This document shows, one piece after another, positions 36,955 through 50,785 of a DNA stretch of 64,000 bases (its first letter is position 1; every line of letters begins with the position of its first letter). This DNA is from Oreohelix idahoensis (lineage: Eukaryota; Mollusca; Gastropoda; Stylommatophora; Oreohelicidae): positions 95,671 to 159,670 of the forward strand of contig JAMPIV010004266.1 of assembly GCA_024509875.1 (NCBI GenBank). Direction: 5' to 3'. The notes under the pieces are model-generated. The model did not search any database and had not been told where the DNA came from. It saw only the letters and a program-made list of their open reading frames with translations. The translations under genes and the position numbers were made by a program.

Positions 36955-39835
36955 TGATGGATACAGTTACTAAAGACTGCACACACTGTAGGTATTGGTG
37001 GATCCCGTTACTCAAGACTGCACCACACTGTAGGTATTGTTGGATACAGTTACTAAAGACTGCACCACACTGTAGGTATTGGTGGATACAGTTACTAAAG
37101 ACTGCACCACACTGTAGGTATTGGTGGATACAGTTACTAAAGACTGCACCACTTTGTAGGTATTGGTGGATACAGTTACTAAAGACTGTACCACACTGTA
37201 GGTATTGGTGGATACAGTTACTAAAGACTGCACCACACTGTAGGTATTGATGGATATAGTTACTAAAGACTGCACCACACTGTAGGTATTGATGGATATA
37301 GTTACTAAAGACTGCACCACACTGTAGGTATTGATGGATATAGTTACTAAAGACTGCACCACACTGTAGGTATTGGTGGATACAGTTACTAAAGACTGCA
37401 CCACACAGTAGGTATTGGTGGATACAATTACTAAAGACTGCACCACACTGTAGGTATTGGTGGATACAGTTACTAAAGACTGCACCACACTGTAGGTATT
37501 GGTGGATATGGTTACTAAAGACTGCACCACACTGTAGGTATTGATGGATACAGTTACTAAAGACTGCACCACACTGTAGGTATTGGTGGATACAGTTACT
37601 AAAGACTGCACCACACTGTAGGTGTTGTGGATACAGTTACTAAAGACTGCACCACGTTGTAGGTATTGGTGGATACAGTTACTAAAGACTGCACCACGCT
37701 GTAGGTATTGGTGGATACAGTTACTAAAGACTGCACCACGCTGTAGGTATTGGTGGATATGGTTACTAAAGACTGCACCACGCTGTAGGTATTGGTGGAT
37801 ATGGTTACTTAAGACTGCACTACACTGTAGGTATTGGTGGATATGGTTACTAAAGACTGCACCACGCTGTAGGTATTGGTGGATACAGTTACTAAAGACT
37901 GCACCACGCTGTAGGTATTGGTGGATACAGTTACTAAAGACCACCACGCTGTAGGTATTGGTGGATATGGTTACTAAAGACTGCACCACACTGTAGGTAT
38001 TGGTGGATACAGTTACTAAAGACTGCACCACACTGTAGGTATTGGTGGATATGGTTACTAAAGACTGCACCACACTGTAGGTATTGATGGATACAGTTAC
38101 TAAAGACTGCACCACACTGTAGGTATTGGTGGATACAGTTACTAAAGACTGCACCACACAGTAGGTATTGGTGGATACAGTTACTAAAGACTGCACCACA
38201 CTGTAGGTATTGGTGGATACGGTTACTAAAGACTGCACCACACTAGGTATTGGTGGATACAGTTACTAAAGACTGCACCACACAGTAGGTATTGGTGGAT
38301 ACAGTTACTAAAGACTGCACCACTTTGTAGGTATTGGTGGATACAGTTACTAAAGACTGCACCACACTGTAGGTATTGGTGGATACAGTTACTAAAGACT
38401 GCACCACACTGTAGGTATTGATGGATACAGTTACTAAAGACTGCACCACACTGTAGGTATTGATGGATATAGTTACTAAAGACTGCACAACTTTGTAGGT
38501 ATTGGTGGATACAGTTACTAAAGACTGCACCACACTGTAGGTATTGGTGGATACAGTTACTAAAGACTGCACCACACTGTAGGTATTGGTGGATACAGTT
38601 ACTAAAGACTGCACCACACAGTAGGTATTGGTGGATACAGTTACTAAAGACTGCACCACTTTGTAGGTATTGGTGGATACAGTTACTAAAGACTGCACCA
38701 CACTGTAGGTATTGGTGGATACAGTTACTAAAGACTGCACCACACTGTAGGTATTGGTGGATACAGTTACTAAAGACTGCACCACACTGTAGGTATTGAT
38801 GGATACAGTTACTAAAGACTGCACCACACTGTAGGTATTGGTGGATACAGTTACTAAAGACTGCACCACACTGTAGGTATTGATGGATACAGTTACTAAA
38901 GACTGCACCACACTGTAGGTATTGGTGGATACAGTTACTAAAGACTGCACCACTTTGTAGGTATTGGTGGATACAGTTACTAAAGACTGCACCACACTGT
39001 AGGTATTGGTGGATACAGTTACTAAAGACTGCACCACACTGTAGGTATTGATGGATATAGTTACTAAAGACTGCGCCACACTGTAGGTATTGATGGATAT
39101 AGTTACTAAAGACTGCACCACACTGTAGGTATTGATGGATACAGTTACTAAAGACTGCACCACACTGTAGGTATTGGTGGATACAGTTACTAAAGACTGC
39201 ACCACACTGTAGGTATTGGTGGATACTGTTACTAAAGACTGCACCACGCTGTAGGTATTGGTGGATACAGTTACTAAAGACTGCACCATGCTGTAGGTAT
39301 TGGTGGATACAGTTACTAAAGACTGCACCACGCTGTAGGTATTGGTGGATACAGTTACTAAAGACTGCACCACGCTGTAGGTATTGGTGGATATGGTTAC
39401 TAAAGACTGCACCACACTGTAGGTATTGGTGGATACAGTTACTAAAGACTGCACCACACTGTAGGTATTGGTGGATACAGTTACTAAAGACTGCACCACA
39501 CTGTAGATATTGGTGGATACAGTTACTAAAGACTGCACCACACTGTAGGTATTGGTGGATACAGTTACTAAAGACTGCACCACACTGTAGGTATTGGTGG
39601 ATACAGTTACTAAAGACTGCACCACACTGTAGGTATTGATGGATACAGTTACTAAAGACTGCACCACACTGTAGGTATTGGTGGATACAGTTACTAAAGA
39701 CTGCACCACACTGTAGGTATTGATGGATACAGTTACTAAAGACTGCACCACACTGTAGGTATTGATGGATACAGTTACTAAAGACTGCACCACACTGTAG
39801 GTATTGGTGGATACAGTTACTAAAGACTGCACCAC
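36955..39835. repeat. Large duplication within the satellite, copy 1
   Basis: Rare variants occur here in the same order as in copy 2 at about 45180-47410: tattgttggatacag (37036 / 45266), ggtgttgtggatac (37621 / 45849), ggatactgtt (39221 / 46989) and ctgtagatattgg (39505 / 47273). The offset is about 8,230 bp in the first part and 7,768 bp in the second, so about 460 bp (some 11 units) was lost or gained between the copies. Confidence 0.75.
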
Positions 39836-42800
39836 ACTAGGTATTGGTGGATACGGTTACTAAAGACTGCACCACACTGTAGGTATTGGTGGATACAGTT
39901 ACTAAAGACTGCACCACACAGTAGGTATTGGTGGATACAGTTACTAAAGACTGCACCACTTTGTAGGTATTGGTGGATACAGTTACTAAAGACTGCACCA
40001 CACTGTAGGTATTGGTGGATACAGTTACTAAAGACTGACCACACTGTAGGTATTGATGGATACAGTTACTAAAGACTGCACCACACTGTAGGTATTGGTG
40101 GATACAGTTACTAAAGACTGCACCACACTGTAGGTATTGGTGGATACAGTTACTAAAGACTGCACCACACTGTAGGTATTGGTGGATACAGTTACTAAAG
40201 ACTGCACCACTTTGTAGGAATTGGTGGATACAGTTACTAAAGACTGCAACACACTAGGAATTGGTGGATAATTACTAAAGACTGCACCACACAGTAGGTA
40301 TTGGTGGATACAGTTACTAAAGACTGCACCACACAGTAGGTATTGATGGATATGGTTACTAAAGACTGCACCACTTTGTAGGAATTGGTGGATACAGTTA
40401 CTAAAGACTGCACCACACTGTAGGTATTGGTGGATATAGTTACTAAAGACTGCACCACACTGTAGGAATTGGTGGATACAGTTACTAAAGACTGCACCAC
40501 ACTGTAGGTATTGGTGGATATAGTTACTAAAGACTGCACCACACTGTAGGTATTGGTGGATACAGTTACTAAAGACTGCACCACACTGTAGGTATTGGTG
40601 GATAGTTCCTAAAGAGTGCAATACCACTTTGTAGGTATTGGTGGATACAGTTACTAAAGACTGCACCACACTGTAGGTATTGATGGATATAGTTACTAAA
40701 GACTGCACCACACTGTAGGTATTGGTGGATACAGTTACTAAAGACTGCACCACACTGTAGGTATTGATGGATACAGTTACTAAAGACTGCACCACACTGT
40801 AGGTATTGGTGGATACAGTTACTAAAGACTGCACCACCCTGTAGGTATTGATTGATACAGTTACTAAAGACTGCACCACACTGTAGGTATTGATGGATAC
40901 AGTTACTAAAGACTGCACCACACTGTAGGTATTGGTGGATACAGTTACTAAAGACTGCACCACACTGTAGGTATTGGTGGATACGGTTACTAAAGACTGC
41001 ACCACACTAAAGACTGCACCACTTTGTAGGTATTGGTGGATACGGTTACTAAAGACTGCACCACTTTGTAGGTATTGGTGGATACAGTTACTAAAGACTG
41101 CACCACACTGTAGGTATTGGTGGATACAGTTACTAAAGACTGCACCACACTGTAGGTATTGATGGATATAGTTACTAAAGACTGCACCACACTGTAGGTA
41201 TTGATGGATATAGTTACAAAGACTGCACTAAAGGTATTGGTGGATACAGTTACTAAAGACTGCACACACTGTAGGTATTGGTGGATACAGTTACTAAAGA
41301 CTGCACCACACAGTAGGTATTGGTGGATACAGTTACTAAAGACTGCACCACACAGTAGGTATTGGTGGATACAGTTACTAAAGACTGCACCACACTGTAG
41401 GTATTGGTGGATACAGTTACTAAAGACTGCACCACACTGTAGGTATTGGTGGATACAGTTACTAAAGACTGCACCACACTAGGTATTGGTGGATACAGTT
41501 ACTAAAGACTGCACCACACTGTAAATGATGGATACAGTTACTAAAGACTGCACCACACTGTAGGTATTGGTGGATACAGTTACTAAAGACTGCACCACAC
41601 TGTAGGTATTGATGGATACAGTTACTAAAGACTGCACCACACTGTAGGTATTGGTGGATACAGTTACTAAAGACTGCACCACACTGTAGGTATTGGTGGA
41701 TACAGTTACTAAAGACTGCACCACACTGTAGGTATTGGTGGATACAGTTACTAAAGACTGCACCACACTGTAGGTATTGGTGGATACAGTTACTAAAGAC
41801 TGCACCACTTTGTAGGAATTGGTGGATACAGTTACTAAAGACTGCACCACACTAGGAATTGGTGGATAGTTACTAAAGACTGCACCACACAGTAGGTATT
41901 GGTGGATACAGTTACTAAAGACTGCACCACACAGTAGGTATTGATGGATATGGTTACTAAAGACTGCACCACTTTGTAGGAATTGGTGGATACAGTTACT
42001 AAAGACTGCACCACACTGTAGGTATTGGTGGATATAGTTACTAAAGACTGCACCACACTGTAGGAATTGGTGGATACAGTTACTAAAGACTGCACCACAC
42101 TGTAGGTATTGGTGGATAGTTACTAAAGACTGCACAATTTTGTAGGTATTGGTGGATACAGTTACTAAAGACTGCACCACACTGTAGGTATTGGTGGATA
42201 CAGTTACTAAAGACTGCACCACACTGTAGGTATTGGTGGATACAGTTACTAAAGACTGCACCACACTGTAGGTATTGGTGGATACAGTTACTAAAGACTG
42301 CACCACACTGTAGGTATTGATGGATACAGTTACTAAAGACTGCACCACACTGTAGGTATTGGTGGATACAGTTACTAAAGACTGCACCACACTGTAGGTA
42401 TTGGTGGATACAGTTACTAAAGACTGCACCACACTGTAGGTATTGATGGATACAGTTACTAAAGACTGCACCACACTTACTAAAGACTGCACCACACTGT
42501 AGGTATTGGTGGATACGGTTACTAAAGACTGCACCACACTGTAGGTATTGGTGGATACAGTTACTAAAGACTGCACCACACAGTAGGTATTGGTGGATAC
42601 AGTTACTAAAGACTGCACCACACTGTAGGTATTGGTGGATACAGTTACTAAAGACTGCACCACACTGTAGGTATTGGTGGATACAGTTACTAAAGACTGC
42701 ACCACACTGTAGGTATTGATGGATACAGTTACTAAAGACTGCACCACACTGTAGGTATTGATGGATACAGTTACTAAAGACTGCACCACTTTGTAGGTAT

Positions 42801-45179
42801 TGGTGGATACAGTTACTAAAGACTGCACCACACTGTAGGTATTGGTGGATACAGTTACTAAAGACTGCACCACACTGTAGGTATTGGTGGATACAGTTAC
42901 TAAAGACTGCACCACACAGTAGGTATTGGTGGATACAGTTACTAAAGACTGCACCACTTTGTAGGTATTGGTGGATACAGTTACTAAAGACTGCACCACA
43001 CTGTAGGTATTGGTGGATACAGTTACTAAAGACTGCACCACACTAGGTATTGGTGGATACAGTTACTAAAGACTGCACCACACTGTAGGTATTGATGGAT
43101 ACAGTTACTAAAGACTGCACCACACTGTAGGTATTGGTGGATACAGTTACTAAAGACTGCACCACACTGTAGGTATTGGTGGATACAGTTACTAAAGACT
43201 GCACCACACTAGGAATTGGTGGTAAAGACTGGTAGGTATTGGTGGATACAGTTACTAAAGACTGCACCACACTGTAGGTATTGGTGGATACAGTTACTAA
43301 AGACTGCACCACTTTGTAGGAATTGGTGGATACAGTTACTAAAGACTGCACCACACTAGGTATTGGTGGATACAGTTACTAAAGACTGCACCACACAGTA
43401 GGTATTGGTGGATACAGTTACTAAAGACTGCACCACACAGTAGGTATTGGTGGATACAGTTACTAAAGACTGCACCACACAGTAGGTATTGGTGGATACA
43501 GTTACTAAAGACTGCACCACACTGTAGGTATTGGTGGATACAGTTACTAAAGACTGCACCACACTGTAGGTATTGGTGGATACAGTTACTAAAGACTGCA
43601 CCACACTGTAGGTATTGGTGGATACAGTTACTAAATTGATGGATATGTTACTAAAGACTGCACCACTGTGTAGGTATTGGTGGATACAGTTACTAAAGAC
43701 TGCACCACACTGTAGGTATTGGTGGATATAGTTACTAAAGACTGCACCACACTGTAGGTATTGGTGGATACAGTTACTAAAGACTGCACCACACTGTAGG
43801 TATTGGTGGATAGTTACTAAAGACTGCACCACTTTGTAGGTATTGGTGGATACAGTTACTAAAGACTGCACCACACTGTAGGTATTGATGGATATAGTTA
43901 CTAAAGACTGCACCACACTGTAGGTATTGGTGGATACAGTTACTAAAGACTGCACCACACTGTAGGTATTGGTGGATATAGTTACTAAAGACTGCACCAC
44001 ACTGTAGGTATTGGTGGATACAGTTACTAAAGACTGCACCACACTGTAGGTATTGGTGGATAGTTACTAAAGACTGCACAACTTTGTAGGTATTGGTGGA
44101 TACAGTTACTAAAGACTGCACCACACTGTAGGTATTGGTGGATACAGTTACTAAAGACTGCACCACACTGTAGGTATTGGTGGATACAGTTACTAAAGAC
44201 TGCACCACACTGTAGGTATTGGTGGATACAGTTACTAAAGACTGCACCACACTGTAGGTATTGATGGATACAGTTACTAAAGACTGCACCACACTGTAGG
44301 TATTGGTGGATACAGTTACTAAAGACTGCACCACACTGTAGGTATTGATTGATACAGTTACTAAAGACTGCACCACACTGTAGGTATTGATGGATACAGT
44401 TACTAAAGACTGCACCACACTGTAGGTATTGGTGGATACAGTTACTAAAGACTGCACCACACTGTAGGTATTGGTGGATACGGTTACTAAAGACTGCACC
44501 ACACTGTAGGTATTGGTGGATACAGTTACTAAAGACTGCACCACACAGTAGGTATTGGTGGATACAGTTACTAAAGACTGCACCACTTTGTAGGTATTGG
44601 TGGATACAGTTACTAAAGACTGCACCACACTGTAGGTATTGGTGGATACAGTTACTAAAGACTGCACCACACTGTAGGTATTGATGGATATAGTTACTAA
44701 AGACTGCACCACACTGTAGGTATTGATGGATATAGTTACTAAAGACTGCACAACTTTGTAGGTATTGGTGGATACAGTTACTAAAGACTGCACCACACTG
44801 TAGGTATTGGTGGATACAGTTACTAAAGACTGCACCACACTGTAGGTATTGGTGGATACAGTTACTAAAGACTGCACCACACAGTAGGTATTGGTGGATA
44901 CAGTTACTAAAGACTGCACCACTTTGTAGGTATTGGTGGATACAGTTACTAAAGACTGCACCACACTGTAGGTATTGGTGGATACAGTTACTAAAGACTG
45001 CACCACACTAGGTATTGGTGGATACAGTTACTAAAGACTGCACCACACTGTAGGTATTGATGGATACAGTTACTAAAGACTGCACCACACTGTAGGTATT
45101 GGTGGATACAGTTGCTAAAGACTGCACCACACTGTAGGTATTGATGGATACAGTTACTAAAGACTGCACCACACTGTAG

Positions 45180-47410
45180 GTATTGATGGATACAGTTACT
45201 AAAGACTGCACCACACTGTAGGTATTGGTGGATACAGTTACTAAAGACTGCACCACACTGTAGGTATTGTTGGATACAGTTACTAAAGACTGCACCACAC
45301 TGTAGGTATTGGTGGATACAGTTACTAAAGACTGCACCACACTGTAGGTATTGGTGGATACAGTTACTAAAGACTGCACCACTTTGTAGGTATTGGTGGA
45401 TACAGTTACTAAAGACTGCACCACACTGTAGGTATTGGTGGATACAGTTACTAAAGACTGCACCACACTGTAGGTATTGATGGATATAGTTACTAAAGAC
45501 TGCACCACACTGTAGGTATTGATGGATATAGTTACTAAAGACTGCACCACACTGTAGGTATTGATGGATATAGTTACTAAAGACTGCACCACACTGTAGG
45601 TATTGGTGGATACAGTTACTAAAGACTGCACCACACAGTAGGTATTGGTGGATACAGTTACTAAAGACTGCACCACACTGTAGGTATTGGTGGATACAGT
45701 TACTAAAGACTGCACCACACTGTAGGTATTGGTGGATATGGTTACTAAAGACTGCACCACACTAGGTATTGATGGATACAGTTACTAAAGACTGCACCAC
45801 ACTGTAGGTATTGGTGGATACAGTTACTAAAGACTGCACCACACTGTAGGTGTTGTGGATACAGTTACTAAAGACTGCACCACGTTGTAGGTATTGGTGG
45901 ATACAGTTACTAAAGACTGCACCATGCTGTAGGTATTGGTGGATACAGTTACTAAAGACTGCACCACGCTGTAGGTATTGGTGGATATGGTTACTAAAGA
46001 CTGCACCACGCTGTAGGTATTGGTGGATATGGTTACTAAAGACTGCACTACACTGTAGGTATTGGTGGATATGGTTACTAAAGACTGCACCACTTTGTAG
46101 GTATTGGTGGATACAGTTACTAAAGACTGCACCACGCTGTAGGTATTGGTGGATACAGTTACTAAAGACTGCACCACTTTGTAGGTATTGGTGGATACAG
46201 TTACTAAAGACTGCACCACACTGTAGGTATTGGTGGATATGGTTACTAAAGACTGCACAACTTTGTAGGTATTGGTGGATACAGTTACTAAAGACTGCAC
46301 CACACTGTAGGTATTGGTGGATACAGTTACTAAAGACTGCACCACACTGTAGGTATTGGTGGATACAGTTACTAAAGACTGCACCACACAGTAGGTATTG
46401 GTGGATACAGTTACTAAAGACTGCACCACACTGTAGGTATTGGTGGATACAGTTACTAAAGACTGCACCACACTGTAGGTATTGGTGGATACAGTTACTA
46501 AAGACTGCACCACACTGTAGGTATTGGTGGATACAGTTACTAAAGACTGCACCACACTGTAGGTATTGATGGATACAGTTACTAAAGACTGCACCACACT
46601 GTAGGTATTGGTGGATACAGTTACTAAAGACTGCACCACACTGTAGGTATTGATGGATACAGTTACTAAAGACTGCACCACACTGTAGGTATTGGTGGAT
46701 ACAGTTACTAAAGACTGCACCACTTTGTAGGTATTGGTGGATAGTTACTAAAGACTGCACCACACTGTAGGTATTGGTGGATACAGTTACTAAAGACTGC
46801 ACCACACTGTAGGTATTGATGGATATAGTTACTAAAGACTGCGCCACACTGTAGGTATTGATGGATATAGTTACTAAAGACTGCACCACACTGTAGGTAT
46901 TGATGGATACAGTTACTAAAGACTGCACCACACTGTAGGTATTGGTGGATACAGTTACTAAAGACTGCACCACACTGTAGGTATTGGTGGATACTGTTAC
47001 TAAAGACTGCACCACGCTGTAGGTATTGGTGGATACAGTTACTAAAGACTGCACCACGCTGTAGGTATTGGTGGATACAGTTACTAAAGACTGCACCACG
47101 CTGTAAGTATTGGTGGATACAGTTACTAAAGACTGCACCACGCTGTAGGTATTGGTGGATATGGTTACTAAAGACTGCACCACACTGTAGGTATTGGTGG
47201 ATACAGTTACTAAAGACTGCACCACACTGTAGGTATTGGTGGATACAGTTACTAAAGACTGCACCACACTGTAGATATTGGTGGATACAGTTACTAAAGA
47301 CTGCACCACACTGTAGGTATTGGTGGATACAGTTACTAAAGACTGCACCACACTGTAGGTATTGGTGGATACAGTTACTAAAGACTGCACCACACTGTAG
47401 GTATTGGTGG
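45180..47410. repeat. Large duplication within the satellite, copy 2
   Basis: Partner of 36955-39835, sharing its rare unit variants in the same order, including the cgctgtagg cluster. It ends where the satellite ends. Confidence 0.75.
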
Positions 47411-47587
47411 ATAGTTGACATTTGCGGTCCTTTGCTCCATGTGGAGTGAATAAGATTGATGATGATAGCAGGAGAAGAGCATGAAATTGTACTGTGTGAG
47501 TGAAGGAATGGGATTTTATATCTTCTTCCTTGTCCACTCTCAGACGTCGTCTGCTTGAATATTTTCAAAGAAAGCAGTGGTCAGCTA

Positions 47588-48318
47588 TCAATTTAAAGAA
47601 GTCTGAGGTCATGACGCTCAATGTGAGCAACCCTGAGCCCATATCAGTAAGGAATCAGCAACTGGTACAGACAGATACCTTCACATACCTAGGAAGCATC
47701 GTAACACCAGACGGTGGGGCAGGCAAAGACATCAACATCAGAATGAATAAGGCAAGAACAGCCTTCTTTAGCCTAAATAACATCTGGAAGTCCTCCCAAT
47801 ACAGCACAAGCACAAAATTAAGATTATACCAGAGTTGCGTGCTTTCTGTGCTTCTCTATGGTGCGGAATGCTGGAGAGTCACAGAGAAGGAAATGTCAAA
47901 ATTGTCCTCTTTTCACACAACATGCCTAAGAAAAATTCACCGAATCTTTTGGCCGAATACCATCACCAACCAAGATCTGCTTACTCGTAGCAAGCAAGAG
48001 GACATGCATACCATCATAGCTGGCAGACGCTGGAGCTGGGTTGGTCATGTCCTCAGAAGAGACTCCGATGCCATCACAAGAACAGCTATGCTTTGGACCC
48101 CTGAAGGAAAGCGAAAGAGAGGCAGACCAAAAACAACTTGGCGGAGGACTGTGGAGGCTGAGATGCAAAGAATGAACCAGAGTTGGGGCACTGTACGAAG
48201 GATGGCCACCGACCGTGCAAAGTGGAATCAATTTGTTGTTGCCCTACAAGACGCCACTAGGCGTGATGGCCACTGACTGCTTTGACGGTCGGCGGTTAAG
48301 GATCGAAGAAGAAGAAGG
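47588..48318 (+). mobile_element. 5'-truncated RTE-like LINE copy
   Basis: Near-identical to the 3' end of the LINE at 8711-10665 but on the + strand, starting inside the RT (INLKKSEVMTLNVSNP), reading through to the stop (DATRRDGH) at about 48276 and ending in a GAA-repeat tail. A 9-bp target-site duplication, ggtcagcta, lies at 47579-47587 and 48319-48327. It is inserted in the end of the RNase H LINE. The frame is open here, unlike the copy at 8.7-10.7 kb. Confidence 0.92.
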
Positions 48319-48364
48319 GGTCAGCTAGAGGCTATTTGCATCTCCTTATAGTTTTTCTAGGAAT

Positions 48365-50785
48365 GGTCCTGGTGTCGGCCATATGTGATATCTGTGTTCC
48401 TCATATGTTGGGCATCATGGTACTGGTAACGGCCATATGTGATATCTGTGTTCCTCATATGTTGGGCATCATGGTACTGGTAACGGCCATATGTGATATC
48501 TGTGTTCCTAATATGTTGGGCTTCATGGTACTGGTAACGGCCATATGTGATATCTGTGTTCCTCATATGTTGGGCATCATGGTACTGGTAATGGCCATAT
48601 GTGATATCTGTGTTCCTCATATGTTGGGCATCATGGTACTGGTAACGGCCATATGTGATATCTGTGTTCCTCATGTTGGGCATCATGGTACTGGTAACGG
48701 CCATATGTGATATCTGTGTTCCTCATGTTGGGCATCATGGTACTGGTAACGGCCATATATGATATCTGTGTTCCTCATATGTTGGGCATCATGGTACTGG
48801 TAACGGCCATATGTGATATCTGTGTTCCTCATATGTTGGGCATCATGGTACTGGTAACGGCCATATGTGATATCTGTGTTCCTCATATGTTGGGCATCAT
48901 GGTACTAGTGACGGCCATATGTGATATCTGTGTTCCTCATATGTTGGGCATCATGGTACTGGTAATGGCCATATGTGATATCTGTGTTCCTCATATGTTG
49001 GGCATCATGGTACTGGTAATGGCCATATGTGATATCTGTGTTCCTCATATGTTGGGCATCATGGTACTGGTAACAGCCATATGTGATATCTGTGTTCCTC
49101 ATATGTTGGGCATCATGGTACTGGTAACGGCCATATGTGATATCTGTGTTCCTCATATGTTGGGCATCATGGTACTGGTAACGGCCATATGTGATATCTG
49201 TGTTCCTCATATGTTGGGCATCATGGTACTGGTAACGGCCATATGTGATATCTGTGTTCCTCATATGTTGGGCATCATGGTACTGGTAACGGCCATATGT
49301 GATATCTGTGTTCCTCATGTTGGGCATCATGGTACTGGTAATGGCCATATGTGATATCTGTGTTCCTCATATGTTGGGCATCATGGTACTGGTAACAGCC
49401 ATATGTGATATCTGTGTTCCTCATATGTTGGGCATCATGGTACTGGTAACGGCCATATGTGATATGTGTGTTCCTCATATGTTGGGCATCATGGTACTAG
49501 TGACGGCCATATGTGATATCTGTGTTCCTCATATGTTGGGCATCATGGTACTGGTAATGGCCATATGTGATATCTGTGTTCCTCATATGTTGGGCATCAT
49601 GGTACTGGTAATGGCCATATGTGATATCTGTGTTCCTCATATGTTGGGCATCATGGTACTGGTAACGGCCATATGTGATATCTGTGTTCCTAATATGTTG
49701 GGCTTCATGGTACTGGTAACGGCCATATGTGATATCTGTGTTCCTCATATGTTGGGCATCATGGTACTGGTAACGGCCATATGTGATATCTGTGTTCCTA
49801 ATATGTTGGGCTTCATGGTACTGGTAACGGCCATATGTGATATCTGTGTTCCTTATAAGTTGGGCATCATGGTACTGGTAACAGCCATATGTGATATTTG
49901 TGTTCCTCATAAGTTGGGCATCATGGTACTGGTAATGGCCATATGTGATATCTGTGTTCCTCATATGTTGGGCATCATGGTACTGGTAATGGCCATATGT
50001 GATATCTGTGTTCCTCATATGTTGGGCATCATGGTACTGGTAACGGCCATATGTGATATCTGTGTTCCTCATATGTTGGGCATCATGGTACTGGTAACGG
50101 CCATATGTGATATCTGTGTTCCTCATGTTGGGCATCATGGTACTGGTAACGGCCATATGTGATATCTGTGTTCCTCATGTTGGGCATCATGGTACTGGTA
50201 ACGGCCATATGTGATATCTGTGTTCCTCATATGTTGGGCATCATGGTACTGGTAACGGCCATATGTGATATCTGTGTTCCTCATATGTTGGGCATCATGG
50301 TACTGGTAACGGCCATATGTGATATCTGTGTTCCTCATATGTTGGGCATCATGGTACTAGTGACGGCCATATGTGATATCTGTGTTCCTCATATGTTGGG
50401 CATCATGGTACTGGTAATGGCCATATGTGATATCTGTGTTCCTCATATGTTGGGCATCATGGTACTGGTAATGGCCATATGTGATATCTGTGTTCCTCAT
50501 ATGTTGGGCATCATGGTACTGGTAACAGCCATATGTGATATCTGTGTTCCTCATATGTTGGGCATCATGGTACTGGTAACGGCCATATGTGATATCTGTG
50601 TTCCTCATATGTTGGGCATCATGGTACTGGTAACGGCCATATGTGATATCTGTGTTCCTCATATGTTGGGCATCATGGTACTGGTAACGGCCATATGTGA
50701 TATCTGTGTTCCTCATGTTGGGCATCATGGTACTGGTAACGGCCATATGTGATATCTGTGTTCCTCATATGTTGGGCATCTATGA
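48365..50785. repeat. 54-bp array expanded from LINE coding sequence
   Basis: About 45 copies of a 54-bp unit (+ strand: catatgttgggcatcatggt, actggtaacggccatatgtg, atatctgtgttcct). On the minus strand one frame of the unit reads CPTYEEHRYHIWPLPVP, the same segment as CPTYEEQRKRIWPSPVP in the RNase H LINE at about 57610-57665, and both edges continue into flanking LINE sequence. As 54 is 18 codons, long open frames appear on both strands; they are not genes. Confidence 0.95.

Larger units (their letters stand above)
23505..47417. repeat. 42-bp satellite array, ~24 kb
   Basis: About 570 tandem copies of a 42-bp unit built from actaaagactgcaccacact and gtaggtattggtggatacag. Recurrent variants include cacagtagg, ctttgtagg, cgctgtagg, gatggatatag and a shorter ~38-bp form (actaggaattggtggatag). 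Because 42 is 14 codons and the unit lacks stops in several frames, both strands show long open frames (up to 952 codons) that encode only a 14-residue repeat (VVQSLVTVSTNTYS on the minus strand); these are not genes. The array lies wholly within one CHORDC1 intron. The origin of the unit is not recognised. Confidence 0.97.

Noticed and set aside
23505..47417. CRISPR-like array of regularly spaced repeats
   Set aside because: There are no unique spacers: the whole unit is repeated, in a eukaryotic intron, with no cas genes.
23505..47417. Derivation of the 42-bp satellite from a TE in this window
   Set aside because: I compared the unit by eye with the LINE, Tigger, Gypsy and Penelope-like sequences here and found no convincing match in any frame; origin left open.
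47500..47587. N-terminal extension of the LINE ORF at 47588
   Set aside because: These codons are antisense 3' UTR of the RNase H LINE, fused by chance; the target-site duplication marks the true LINE start at 47588.
48336..50752. Long open frames on both strands with an MLGIMVLVTAICDICVPH repeat that looks like membrane segments
   Set aside because: Consequence of a 54-bp (18-codon) tandem array derived from LINE RNase H sequence; the hydrophobic look is a frame artefact.
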